A stretch of 64,000 nt of DNA from Streptomyces sp. NBC_00510 (lineage in GTDB: Bacteria > Actinomycetota > Actinomycetes > Streptomycetales > Streptomycetaceae). Positions 43,692 through 51,437 of the stretch are shown here, piece by piece. The translations under genes were made by a program, and so were the position numbers. The notes beneath the pieces were generated by a model. That model saw only the letters and a program-made list of their open reading frames with translations. It was not told where the DNA came from and did not search any database. Numbering within the stretch: the stretch's first letter is position 1; each line of letters starts with the position of its first letter. The stretch is taken from NCBI GenBank assembly GCA_036013505.1, contig CP107851.1:8108001-8172000 (forward strand), written 5' to 3'.

Positions 43692-43784
43692 CGGATCCGC
43701 TGGAATCCCGGCCGCCCGGCCGGTTCGCTGACAGGCTGGACGCCGTACGTGCCCCCCGCACCACAGCACAGAGAGGAACCGCAG

Positions 43785-45224
43785 ATGGCGGAGCAGGCCC
43801 GCATCGGCGTCACCGGACTCGCGGTCATGGGCCGCAACCTGGCCCGGAACCTCGCGCGGCACGGCCACCCGGTGGCCTTGTACAACCGCACCCCGGCCAG
43901 GACGCGCTCCCTCGTGGAGGAGTTCGGCGGCGAGGGCGAGTTCCATCCGGCGGAGTCCCTCAAGGAGTTCGTCGACTCACTCGAACGGCCCCGGCGCATC
44001 ATCATCATGGTCAAGGCCGGTGCCCCCACCGACGCCGTGATCGACGAGCTGGTGCCGCTGCTGGAGCCCGGCGACATGGTCGTCGACGGCGGCAACGCCG
44101 ACTACCGCGACACCCGGCGCCGGGAGAAGGCGCTGCGCGAACAGGGTCTGCACTTCGTCGGCACCGGGATCTCCGGCGGCGAGGAGGGCGCCCTCAACGG
44201 TCCCTCGATCATGCCGGGCGGCTCCGTGGAGTCGTACGAGTCGCTCGGCCCGATCCTCGAGGACATCGCCGCCAAGGTCGACGGGGTGCCCTGCTGCACC
44301 CACGTGGGCCCGGACGGTGCCGGGCACTTCGTCAAGATGGTCCACAACGGCATCGAGTACTCCGACATGCAGCTCATCGCCGAGGCCTACGACCTGCTGC
44401 GGCACGCCGCGGGCAAGCGGCCGGGCGAGATCGCGGAGATCTTCCGCACCTGGAACTCCGGCCGCCTGGAGTCGTACCTCGTCGAGATCACCGCGGAGGT
44501 GCTGGCCCACACGGACGCCGACACCGGCAAGCCGTTCGTCGACGTGGTGCTGGACCAGGCCGGCCAGAAGGGCACCGGCAGCTGGACGGTGCAGAACGCC
44601 CTGGAGTTCGGCGTCCCCGTCTCCGGCATCGCCGAGGCGGTCTTCGCACGGTCGCTGTCGGGCAGCGCGGAGCTGCGGGCCGCCTCGCGCGGACTGCCCG
44701 GACCGGCGGAGACCTGGCTGGACAGCGCGGCGGGCGACCGCTTCGCGGACGACGTCGAGCAGGCGCTGTACGCCTCCAAGATCGTCGCCTACGCCCAGGG
44801 GTTCAACCTGATCCAGGCGGGCAGCAACGAGTTCGGCTGGGACATCGACGCGGGCTCGATGGCGACGATCTGGCGCGGCGGCTGCATCATCCGGGCGCGC
44901 TTCCTCAACCGCATCAAGGAGGCGTTCGACTCCGAGCCGGGCCGTCCCACCCTGCTGACGGACGCGCACTTCGCCGAGGCACTCGGCAACGCCCAGGCGG
45001 CATGGCGGCGGGTCGTCTCCACGGCGGCACAACTCGGCGTGCCCGCGCCGGGGTTCTCCGCGGCGCTGGCGTACTACGACGCCCTGCGGGCGGAGCGGCT
45101 GCCCGCCGCGCTCATCCAGGGGCAGCGCGACTTCTTCGGCGCCCACACCTACAAGCGGGTGGACAAGCCCGGCTCCTTCCACACGCTCTGGGGCGGCGAC
45201 CGCTCGGAGAACCCGGCCGACTGA
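43785..45224 (+). CDS. gnd: 6-phosphogluconate dehydrogenase, decarboxylating
   Basis: 479 residues, long (homodimeric, NADP-type) form of the pentose-phosphate enzyme producing ribulose 5-phosphate, CO2 and NADPH. NADP-binding GVTGLAVMGRNLARN (about 8-22) with YNRTP, signature GISGGEEGALNGPSIMPGG (about 125-143), catalytic Lys in HFVKMVHNGIEYSDMQ, and C-terminal AQRDFFGAHTY-like GQRDFFGAHTYKR. GAGAGGAA precedes the ATG. The gene is complete and appears monocistronic. Confidence 0.96.
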   Translation: MAEQARIGVTGLAVMGRNLARNLARHGHPVALYNRTPARTRSLVEEFGGEGEFHPAESLKEFVDSLERPRRIIIMVKAGAPTDAVIDELVPLLEPGDMVVDGGNADYRDTRRREKALREQGLHFVGTGISGGEEGALNGPSIMPGGSVESYESLGPILEDIAAKVDGVPCCTHVGPDGAGHFVKMVHNGIEYSDMQLIAEAYDLLRHAAGKRPGEIAEIFRTWNSGRLESYLVEITAEVLAHTDADTGKPFVDVVLDQAGQKGTGSWTVQNALEFGVPVSGIAEAVFARSLSGSAELRAASRGLPGPAETWLDSAAGDRFADDVEQALYASKIVAYAQGFNLIQAGSNEFGWDIDAGSMATIWRGGCIIRARFLNRIKEAFDSEPGRPTLLTDAHFAEALGNAQAAWRRVVSTAAQLGVPAPGFSAALAYYDALRAERLPAALIQGQRDFFGAHTYKRVDKPGSFHTLWGGDRSENPAD

Positions 45225-45244
45225 CGCCGGCTGACGCCTGATGT

Positions 45245-45276
45245 CGCGTGGGCCCGGTCACGGCCGGGCCTACGCG
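45245..45276. terminator. Bidirectional hairpin between gnd and the SpoIIE-like gene
   Basis: CGCGTGGGCCCGG and CCGGGCCTACGCG pair over 13 positions with one G-U wobble and a 6-nt loop. It lies between convergent genes and touches the stop of the minus-strand gene. Confidence 0.75.
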
Positions 45277-46889
45277 GCGACCGGTGGGGTGATCACCTGC
45301 TCCGCCCAGACCGTCTTGCCGGTCTCGGTGTAGCGGGTGCCCTGGGCGTCGGTGAGCTGGGCGACGATGGACAGCCCCCGGCCGTCCTGGTCGCTGGGCG
45401 CCGCGTGGCGCGGGTGCGGGGCGGCGCTGCAGGAGTCCGACACCTCGCAGACCAGGACCCGGTCGCGGATGATCCGCAGCCGGATCGGCCCCGTGGAGTA
45501 CCGGATGGCGTTGGTGACGAGTTCGCTGACGACCAGGGTGGTGGTGAAGGACAGCTCCGGGAGCTTCCAGTCGGTCAGCAGCCGGTCCGTCCAGGCCCGT
45601 GCCTCGGCCACCGCCGCGGGGTCGTTGGACACCTCGCGGGTGGCGACGTCGCCGGCGTCCAGGGCGCGGGTGCGGGCGGCGAGGAGCACCGGCTCCGAGC
45701 CGGGCGCGGCGGTGCGCAGGACGCCGTCCAGCACCGTCGCCGGCTCGGCCGCCTCCTCGCCGCCGGCGGGCAGCACGCGCAGCCCGGTGACCTGGCCGGC
45801 GCCCTCCGAGCCGACGGGGAGCCCGTCCGTGCCGCAGCTCAGCAGCAGCACGCTGCCGGGCGGCACGTCGCACTCGGTGACCTCCGGCTCGCCGGGCACG
45901 GGAGCGGCCTCCTCCGCCGCATCCAGGGGTGTGGCGGGCAGCGCCTGGGCGGGGTAGCCGCCGCACGCCACGGTGCAGCGGCAGGCCACCGGGTCGTAGA
46001 CGACGATCAGGCACCGGTCGGCCTCGTCGGCGACGGGGGTCGCGGTGGGCCGGTGGAGCCGGGAGATGACCTCGCCAGGGCTCATGTCGAGCAGTATCAG
46101 CGCCCGGACCGCGGCCTTGAGCTGGCTCATCGCCGTCGCCGCGGGGACGCCCTGCCCGCGTACCGAACCGGTCACCAGGGCCACCCGGGCGCTGGGCAGC
46201 GGGATGACGTCCACCCAGGCCCCCGGGGCCGCGGCAGGCGGCAGATGCCCCTGGGGATCCTCGATCGCGGTGACCCGCGGCCCCTGCGGCGCCAGCAGGG
46301 CCTGCTGCAGGATCCGTCCGGCGGCGTTCTGGACCAGGCGCCGGCGGGCACCGTCCAGCAGCCGGGCGGCCCTGCGGGCCAGACGGCCGGCCGCCATCAG
46401 GTCGGCCCGGGAGAAGGAGGGGGAGCCCGTCGTCCGGTAGAAGGCCGCGACCCCCAGGACGACACCGCCGACGTCCAGCGGCATCACGAGCAGGGAGTGC
46501 GTGCCGGTGATCCGCAGCAGGGGGGCGCGCACCGGGTCGCGGGCGAGCCACCCCGTCTGCGGGCGGAGGTTCATCACCAGGTGCGGCCGCAGGTCGGTCA
46601 GCGACGCGTGGTACGGAGTCCTGGGCGGCAGGCTGCTGACGTCGCCGACCTCGTAGGCGCGCGGGATCGCGGTGCCCCGGGCCGCCCGGAAGGCCGCCCG
46701 GCGGAAGGTGAGTCCGGTGGCGGGCAGTCCGGAGATGGCGGCCTGCTCCGAGACGGTGGCGTCCGAGACCTCGACGGCGGCGAAGTCGGCCACGGTGGGC
46801 ACGGCTGAATCCACGAGCTGCTGGGCTGCGTCGTAGGACCACGGCCGGTCCACAGGGCCGGCCTGGGGCGGGAGGGTGGCACAGAGCAT
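45270..46889 (-). CDS. GAF-SpoIIE-HATPase protein with degenerate phosphatase active site
   Basis: 539 residues. GAF-like region (about 10-190), SpoIIE-like region (about 200-405) and an RsbW-type ATPase (about 410-535, SELVTNAIRYSTGPIRLRII, DGRGLSIVAQLTD). In the phosphatase-like region the usual GGDWYD reads PGAWVDV, GDVxGHG reads TGSVRGQG, and YTDGLVE reads SCGTDGLPV, so most metal-binding aspartates are lost. It is therefore probably an inactive scaffold or sensor attached to a working ATPase. It is divergent from a NarL-type regulator. Confidence 0.87.
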   Translation of the reverse strand: MLCATLPPQAGPVDRPWSYDAAQQLVDSAVPTVADFAAVEVSDATVSEQAAISGLPATGLTFRRAAFRAARGTAIPRAYEVGDVSSLPPRTPYHASLTDLRPHLVMNLRPQTGWLARDPVRAPLLRITGTHSLLVMPLDVGGVVLGVAAFYRTTGSPSFSRADLMAAGRLARRAARLLDGARRRLVQNAAGRILQQALLAPQGPRVTAIEDPQGHLPPAAAPGAWVDVIPLPSARVALVTGSVRGQGVPAATAMSQLKAAVRALILLDMSPGEVISRLHRPTATPVADEADRCLIVVYDPVACRCTVACGGYPAQALPATPLDAAEEAAPVPGEPEVTECDVPPGSVLLLSCGTDGLPVGSEGAGQVTGLRVLPAGGEEAAEPATVLDGVLRTAAPGSEPVLLAARTRALDAGDVATREVSNDPAAVAEARAWTDRLLTDWKLPELSFTTTLVVSELVTNAIRYSTGPIRLRIIRDRVLVCEVSDSCSAAPHPRHAAPSDQDGRGLSIVAQLTDAQGTRYTETGKTVWAEQVITPPVAA

Positions 46890-46922
46890 GACGGTCGCCT
46901 CGGGTGAGGTCGGGGTCGGCGG

Positions 46923-46948
46923 AGTGTTTGGTAGGCATTTCAAACACT
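46923..46948. promoter_or_regulatory. Inverted repeat upstream of the SpoIIE-like gene
   Basis: AGTGTTTG (46923-46930), 10 bp, CAAACACT (46941-46948), perfect 8-bp arms in a locally AT-rich stretch 34 bp upstream of the minus-strand start. Probable operator. Confidence 0.55.
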
Positions 46949-47015
46949 TGTCTTCTGCCTTCGAGGTTGCCTCTCCGGCCGGGCGAACGCATCCCCGTCG
47001 ATCCGCAGAGGTCAT

Positions 47016-47053
47016 CCGGGATTTCCCGCAGAGGTGACTGCGGGTTTCCCGCA
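47016..47053. promoter_or_regulatory. Two GGG-WTT-CCCGCA sites upstream of the NarL-type regulator
   Basis: CCGGGATTTCCCGCA (47016-47030) and TGCGGGTTTCCCGCA (47039-47053) are near copies, each with internal dyad symmetry (the second with perfect 6-bp arms and 3-bp spacer), about two turns apart. They precede the leaderless regulator start by 53-90 bp, suggesting autoregulation by the response regulator. Confidence 0.5.
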
Positions 47054-47092
47054 ACACCGGCGGCGCGGGCTGCCCGCCGCGCGCGCCCGATC

Positions 47093-47098
47093 TACCGT
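47093..47098 (+). promoter_or_regulatory. -10 box for the leaderless response-regulator gene
   Basis: TACCGT followed by exactly 7 nt and the ATG at 47106. Confidence 0.5.
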
Positions 47099-47105
47099 GT
47101 GTGCT

Positions 47106-47780
47106 ATGGACGTCCTCAGCCGCCCCGACGGCAGGCAGCCGCACCCGGTCATCTCGGTCGTACTCGCCGACGACCACCTGGTGGTGCGCGCGGGCATGCG
47201 GCTGCTGATGGCCGCCGACCCGGCCTTCGAGATCGTCGCCGAGACCTCCACCGTTCCGGAGACCATGGAAGCCGTCCGGCGCCACCACCCGAGGGTGCTC
47301 GTCCTGGACCTGACCATGTCGGGCAGGTCCAGCCTGCCGACGATCCCGGCACTGCTGACCGAGTCGCCGAGGACCCGCATCCTGGTGCTGACCATGCAGG
47401 AGGACCCGGCGTTCGCCCGGGAGGCGCTGCGCACGGGGGCGGCCGGCTACCTGCTGAAGGAGGCCGCCGCCGAGGAACTGCTCGCCGCCGCCCACCAGGT
47501 CGCCGGTGGCGCCACCTATGTGCAGCCCTCGCTGGGGGCGCGGCTGGCCGTCGAGGACCTGGACCTGGCGGAACGGCACCACGAGGAGCCGCTCACCGAC
47601 CGGGAGGCGCAGGTGCTGACCCTGCTGGCGCTGGGGCACACCAACCAGGAGATCGCCCGGCGCCTGTTCGTCTCCGTACGGACGGTGGAGACCCACCGGT
47701 CACGGCTGCGGGACAAGCTCGGCAAGGACAGCCGGGCCGAGTTGATCGCCGCGGCCAGAGAGCGCGGGCTGGTGGCATGA
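47106..47780 (+). CDS. NarL/FixJ-family response regulator
   Basis: 224 residues. Receiver domain (about 15-130) with acidic pocket ADDH, phosphoacceptor Asp in VLVLDLTM (about residue 64) and switch Lys in YLLKEAA. C-terminal LuxR-type HTH (about 155-220: LTDREAQVLTLLALGHTNQE, IARRLFVSVRTVETHRSRLR). The start is leaderless. The stop overlaps the kinase start as ATGA, forming a two-component operon. Stimulus unknown. Confidence 0.95.
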   Translation: MDVLSRPDGRQPHPVISVVLADDHLVVRAGMRLLMAADPAFEIVAETSTVPETMEAVRRHHPRVLVLDLTMSGRSSLPTIPALLTESPRTRILVLTMQEDPAFAREALRTGAAGYLLKEAAAEELLAAAHQVAGGATYVQPSLGARLAVEDLDLAERHHEEPLTDREAQVLTLLALGHTNQEIARRLFVSVRTVETHRSRLRDKLGKDSRAELIAAARERGLVA

Positions 47781-48838
47781 CGCCGTCCGGCCCTGGAAGG
47801 ACCGGGACGCGCCTGGCCCTGGAGGGGCTGGGCACCTGCCTCCTGGCGGCGGCGACCGTCATGGAGGTCACCGACCGCTCGCAGGGCTGGGAGCTCGTCC
47901 TCGCCCTCGCGGCGGCCGTCTGTTATGTGCTGCTCACCCCCCTGGTGGCGCCGCGGCAGCGGCTGTGGCTGGTGGTGGCCATCGCCTTCGCGCTGATGCT
48001 GACGGTGGCCGGGACGGTCCGCGTCGCCCAGCAGCCCTCGCTGAACGTCCTGCACGTGCTGCCGCTGCTGCTGGTCGCCTACGCGCTCTTCGCCGTGCGT
48101 TCCTCGGCGCGCCGGGATGCGAGGCTGCGCCGCGAGCGCGTCAGGGCCCGGCACGACGGCGAGGAGCGCGAGCGCCGCCGCTGGGCGCGTGAGCTGCACG
48201 ACGACACCCTGCAGGAACTGGGGGCGGTCCAGGTAGTGCTGTCCACCGCCGCCGCGGACGGGCGGCCGGAGGCCATGCGGGAGGCCATCGACCAGGCACG
48301 GGGCCTCGTCGGCAACCAGATCGCCTCGCTGCGGCACCTGATCGTCGACCTGCGTCCGGTGGTCCTGGACGAGCTGGGGCTGCGCCCGGCGCTGCAGGCG
48401 CTGTGCCGGCGTTCCTTCGAGACGTACGGCATCCGCACCGAGTTGCGGCTCGGCGCGCACGCGGACACCGTCGGCGGCCTGCTCACCGCCGAGACGCAGG
48501 CGCAGATGTACCGGATCGTCCAGGAGGCGATCACCAACGCCGTGAAGCACGCCGAGCCGACCCGCGTCGTGGTCAGCCTGGAGAGCGACCAGCGCTCCGT
48601 GCACGTGGCGATCACCGACAACGGGCACGGCATGGCCGCGGCGACCGCCGCGGGCCGCGGCACCTTCCGCGCCGCGGAGCCGCCGTCGCCGCAGACCCGG
48701 GGCATGGGCCTGTCCGCGATGCGCGAGCGCGCCGAGCTCATCGACGCCCGGCTCGCCGTCCGCAGCGCCCCGGGCGAGGGCACGACCGTCGACCTGCGGG
48801 TGCCGTGCGAGCCGCGCGAGGTGTCCGGCGAGGGGTGA
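47777..48838 (+). CDS. NarL-type sensor histidine kinase (HisKA_3)
   Basis: 353 residues. Four or five N-terminal membrane helices (about 15-115) with almost no extracellular loop, so an intramembrane-sensing type. Dimerisation/phosphoacceptor helix ERRRWARELHDDTLQELGAV with His around residue 146, and an HATPase domain with N-box RIVQEAITNAVKHAEPT and G-boxes DNGHGMAA and RGMGLSAMRERAE. Coupled to the response regulator by a 4-bp overlap. Confidence 0.94.
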   Translation: MTPSGPGRTGTRLALEGLGTCLLAAATVMEVTDRSQGWELVLALAAAVCYVLLTPLVAPRQRLWLVVAIAFALMLTVAGTVRVAQQPSLNVLHVLPLLLVAYALFAVRSSARRDARLRRERVRARHDGEERERRRWARELHDDTLQELGAVQVVLSTAAADGRPEAMREAIDQARGLVGNQIASLRHLIVDLRPVVLDELGLRPALQALCRRSFETYGIRTELRLGAHADTVGGLLTAETQAQMYRIVQEAITNAVKHAEPTRVVVSLESDQRSVHVAITDNGHGMAAATAAGRGTFRAAEPPSPQTRGMGLSAMRERAELIDARLAVRSAPGEGTTVDLRVPCEPREVSGEG

Positions 48839-48886
48839 ACACGGGCCGCCTGCGCGGGCGGGGACCTCGACCGGCAGTATGGGGGC

Positions 48887-49519
48887 GTGCGACTGACGCC
48901 TGTGACCTGGGAACGGCTGACCGAGGCCGTCGTGGACCGCGTGCTGGAGCTGAAGCCCGACGACGGCGGCGAGCGTCCCAGGGTCGCCATCGACGGGGCC
49001 CCGGCCGCGCGCCCGGACGTGCTGGGGGAGGCGCTGGCACAGGCGCTGCGGCTCAGGGGCCGGCCGGTCGTCCGGGTGCGGGCACAGACCTACTGGCGGC
49101 CCGCCTCGCAGCGCTACGAACCGGGGCGCCACGACTCCGACGCCTACTACGAGCGCTGGCTGGACAACGGGGCCCTGTGGCGGGAGGTCTTCGACCCGCT
49201 CGCGCCCGGAGGCACCGGGCGGGTGCTGCCCTCGTTGCGGGACCCGGTGACCGACCGCGCGACGCGGGCCGGGTACGAGGAACTCCCGCCCGGGGGCGTG
49301 CTGTTGCTGGAGGGCGCGCTCCTGCAGGGCTACGGCTTCCCCTTCGACCTCTGCATCCACCTGCGGATGTCGGGGGCGGCCCTGGCTCGCCGCACACCGG
49401 AGGACGAGCGATGGACGCTCCCGGCGTACGCCCGCTACGAGCAGGAGACGGCGCCCGGCGAGAGCGCGGACGTCCTGGTGCACACCGACGACCCGCGGCA
49501 CCCGGCCTGGACCGGGTGA
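48887..49519 (+). CDS. Uridine-kinase-like protein lacking the P-loop
   Basis: 210 residues, GTG start. The overall pattern matches streptomycete proteins annotated uridine kinase (WERLTEAVVDRVLELKPDDG, RVLPSLRDPVTDRATRAGYE, LPPGGVLLLEGALLQGYGFP, YARYEQETAPGESADVLVHT). The position of the Walker A (normally GRSGAGKTT) reads VAIDGAPAARPDVLGEAL with no GKT/S. ATP-dependent kinase activity is therefore doubtful. From memory, close relatives share this DGAPAA variant, so it is likely a conserved subfamily rather than a local mutation. Confidence 0.82.
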   Translation: MRLTPVTWERLTEAVVDRVLELKPDDGGERPRVAIDGAPAARPDVLGEALAQALRLRGRPVVRVRAQTYWRPASQRYEPGRHDSDAYYERWLDNGALWREVFDPLAPGGTGRVLPSLRDPVTDRATRAGYEELPPGGVLLLEGALLQGYGFPFDLCIHLRMSGAALARRTPEDERWTLPAYARYEQETAPGESADVLVHTDDPRHPAWTG

Positions 49520-49571
49520 CCCGGCGGCCCTTGCCGCCGCACCGCGGTGACCGTTAGCGTCGCGGACCACC

Positions 49572-50594
49572 ATGACTGTCGCCATCGCTCCGCTGACCAC
49601 CGAGCACGTCCCCGAGGCAGCGGCCCTCCTCGACCGCTGGCACGCCAGGGCCCGCAAGGCGCTGCCCCACCAGTCCGGCCGGACCACCGCGCCGCCGCCG
49701 GGGGAGGAGCTGCTGGGCAAGATCCTGGCCGAGCCGCGCGTGGAGGCCGTCCTCGCCCGAGGCGGTGACGGGGCGCTCACCGGCTACCTCGCCGCGACCC
49801 CGCTCGACCTCGCGGAGGACGACCGGGCGGGCTTGCGCGTCCATCCGCGCTCCGCGCTGGTCTCGTACGGAGGGCACGCGCTGCGCGGCGGCCGGGACGG
49901 GGTGCGGGAGGACGTGCTGCGCGGGCTGTACGCGGCGGTGGCCGCGCGCCTGGTCGCGGAGCGCCGGCCGGTGCACTACGTGGACCTGCCCGCCGACGAG
50001 GCGGTCGCCTCGGCCTGGTTCCGTACCGGCTTCGGTCTGGAGCGGGTGCGGGGCCTGATGGCGGTGCGGCCGCGCGGACGGCAGCCGCGCGGTGTGGACG
50101 CGCTGTCGGTGCGCCGCGCGGGGCCCGGCGACCTGGACCGGATCGGGCGGATGGCGGTGGAGGCGGCACGCGCGGACCGCGGGACGGCGGTGTTCCGGCC
50201 GCAGCCCGAGGGGGCGTTGGCGAGACTGCGGACGCACTACGCGACCGCCCTGGCCGACGCGCGCTGCGGGGCGTGGGTCGCCGCCCGCAGGGGCGAGGAG
50301 ATCGGCATGGTGGTACTGACACCGGCCGCGCCGGGCCCCGTCGTGCCCGACGGGTGCGTGGAACTGGTCGAGGCGTACGTGACCCAGGCCGCGCGGGGCG
50401 AGGGCATCAGCCGGGTGCTGCTCGCGACGGCGCTGGCGTGGGCGTACGACAGCGGCTACCGGCACATCACGGCCAGCTGGCCGGCGGGCTCGCCGGTGTC
50501 GGCGGCGCACTGGCCGGAGGTGGGCTTCCGGCCGGTGGCGTACCGGCTGCAACGGGTGCTGGACCCACGAATGTGCGGGGCACCACAACGTTGA
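49572..50594 (+). CDS. GNAT-family acetyltransferase with two GNAT-like halves
   Basis: 340 residues; both halves show GNAT character: the first (about 1-165) has LYAAVAARLVAERRPVHYVD and ASAWFRTGFGLERVRGLMAV; the second (about 175-335) has VELVEAYVTQAARGEGISRV, LLATALAWAYDSGYRHITAS and AAHWPEVGFRPVAYRLQR. The acetyl-CoA loop is better preserved in the second half. Substrate unknown. Confidence 0.88.
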   Translation: MTVAIAPLTTEHVPEAAALLDRWHARARKALPHQSGRTTAPPPGEELLGKILAEPRVEAVLARGGDGALTGYLAATPLDLAEDDRAGLRVHPRSALVSYGGHALRGGRDGVREDVLRGLYAAVAARLVAERRPVHYVDLPADEAVASAWFRTGFGLERVRGLMAVRPRGRQPRGVDALSVRRAGPGDLDRIGRMAVEAARADRGTAVFRPQPEGALARLRTHYATALADARCGAWVAARRGEEIGMVVLTPAAPGPVVPDGCVELVEAYVTQAARGEGISRVLLATALAWAYDSGYRHITASWPAGSPVSAAHWPEVGFRPVAYRLQRVLDPRMCGAPQR

Positions 50595-50631
50595 CAAGTT
50601 TGAGTGGCACGAAGCACTCCTCTTTCACTGT

Positions 50632-50736
50632 TAAACTAGTTTCAGATCGCCCGGCGGACCCAGGAGCGTCCGCGGCGAACCCCCAGCTGCCCCGGCCAGA
50701 TCCCCCCGTCCTGGCCGGGGCTTTCCCTTTGTTTTT
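50632..50736 (+). ncRNA. Candidate small RNA upstream of the LPMO gene
   Basis: A consensus-like -10 TAAACT (50632-50637), in an AT-rich patch unusual for this genome, is followed about 50 nt later by a strong intrinsic terminator (50690-50736) with no open frame between. A transcript of about 90 nt (start near 50644) is implied. No convincing -35 is visible, and an attenuator leader is an alternative. Confidence 0.35.
50690..50736 (+). terminator. Rho-independent terminator with U-rich tail
   Basis: CCCCGGCCAG (50690-50699) and CTGGCCGGGG (50711-50720), perfect 10-bp arms with an 11-nt loop. The tail CTTTCCCTTTGTTTTT is a U-tract rare in Streptomyces. It ends the GNAT transcript and/or the proposed small RNA. 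Confidence 0.88.
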
Positions 50737-50747
50737 GGTCTAGACAT
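50736..50747. promoter_or_regulatory. DasR-type site (dre) 1 upstream of the LPMO
   Basis: TGGTCTAGACAT matches the 12-bp direct-repeat/dre element of Streptomyces chitin-utilisation genes (consensus about ACTGGTCTAGACCACT). It is 40 bp upstream of site 2 and probably bound by the GlcNAc-responsive regulator DasR. Confidence 0.8.
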
Positions 50748-50775
50748 GACCAACTCATGGGAGTACCTTCGCTGT

Positions 50776-50787
50776 TGGTCTAGACCT
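50776..50787. promoter_or_regulatory. DasR-type site (dre) 2 upstream of the LPMO
   Basis: TGGTCTAGACCT, a closer match than site 1, located 60-71 bp before the LPMO start and therefore around its promoter. Confidence 0.85.
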
Positions 50788-50846
50788 AGTGCCTGCGGGC
50801 TGCGCACTGCTCTCAGAACTCCCCCACGTTCTCCGAGGAGCGAAGC

Positions 50847-51437
50847 ATGCACAGGAAATTCGGCGCCGCCGTCGTCGGCCTGGGCCTCGTCGGGCTGTCC
50901 TTGCTCGGCACCGGCAGCGCCTGGAGCCACGGCTACACCGACGCCCCCATCAGCCGTCAGAAGCTCTGCGCCAACGGCACCGTGACCAACTGCGGCGACA
51001 TCCAGTGGGAGCCGCAGAGCGTCGAGGGCCCCAAGGGCTTCCCGTCCTCCGGCCCGTCCGACGGCACCCTCTGTGCCGGCGGCAACAGCCGGTTCGCCCA
51101 GCTCGACAACCCGCGCGGCGGCACCGGCTGGCCCACCACGAAGGTGACGTCAGGTCAGAACTACAGCTTCCGCTGGCAGTTCACCGCCTCGCACGCGACC
51201 AGCGACTTCAGGTACTACATCACCAAGCAGGGCTTCGACCCCAGCCGGCCGCTCACCCGCTCCGCGCTGACCCTCACACCGTTCCTGACCGTCAACTACA
51301 ACGGCGCCCGGCCGCCCGCCACCGTCACCCACCAGGGCACCATGCCCAGCAGGACCGGACGGCACATCATCCTGGCCGTCTGGTCCGTGGCGGACACCGG
51401 CAACGCCTTCTACGCCTGCTCCGACGTGCAGTTCTGA
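50847..51437 (+). CDS. Secreted AA10 lytic polysaccharide monooxygenase (chitin-active type)
   Basis: 196 residues. A 27-residue signal peptide ends before His28 (AWS-HGY), so the mature N-terminus is the histidine brace. The second copper ligand is His116 (FTASHATSDF), and the C-terminal core strand ends YACSDVQF with an aromatic near the copper site. A single domain without a carbohydrate-binding module, as in small chitin-oxidising AA10s. Cleaves crystalline chitin oxidatively to help chitinases. GAGGAG precedes the ATG. Control by the two dre sites fits chitin induction. Confidence 0.95.
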   Translation: MHRKFGAAVVGLGLVGLSLLGTGSAWSHGYTDAPISRQKLCANGTVTNCGDIQWEPQSVEGPKGFPSSGPSDGTLCAGGNSRFAQLDNPRGGTGWPTTKVTSGQNYSFRWQFTASHATSDFRYYITKQGFDPSRPLTRSALTLTPFLTVNYNGARPPATVTHQGTMPSRTGRHIILAVWSVADTGNAFYACSDVQF

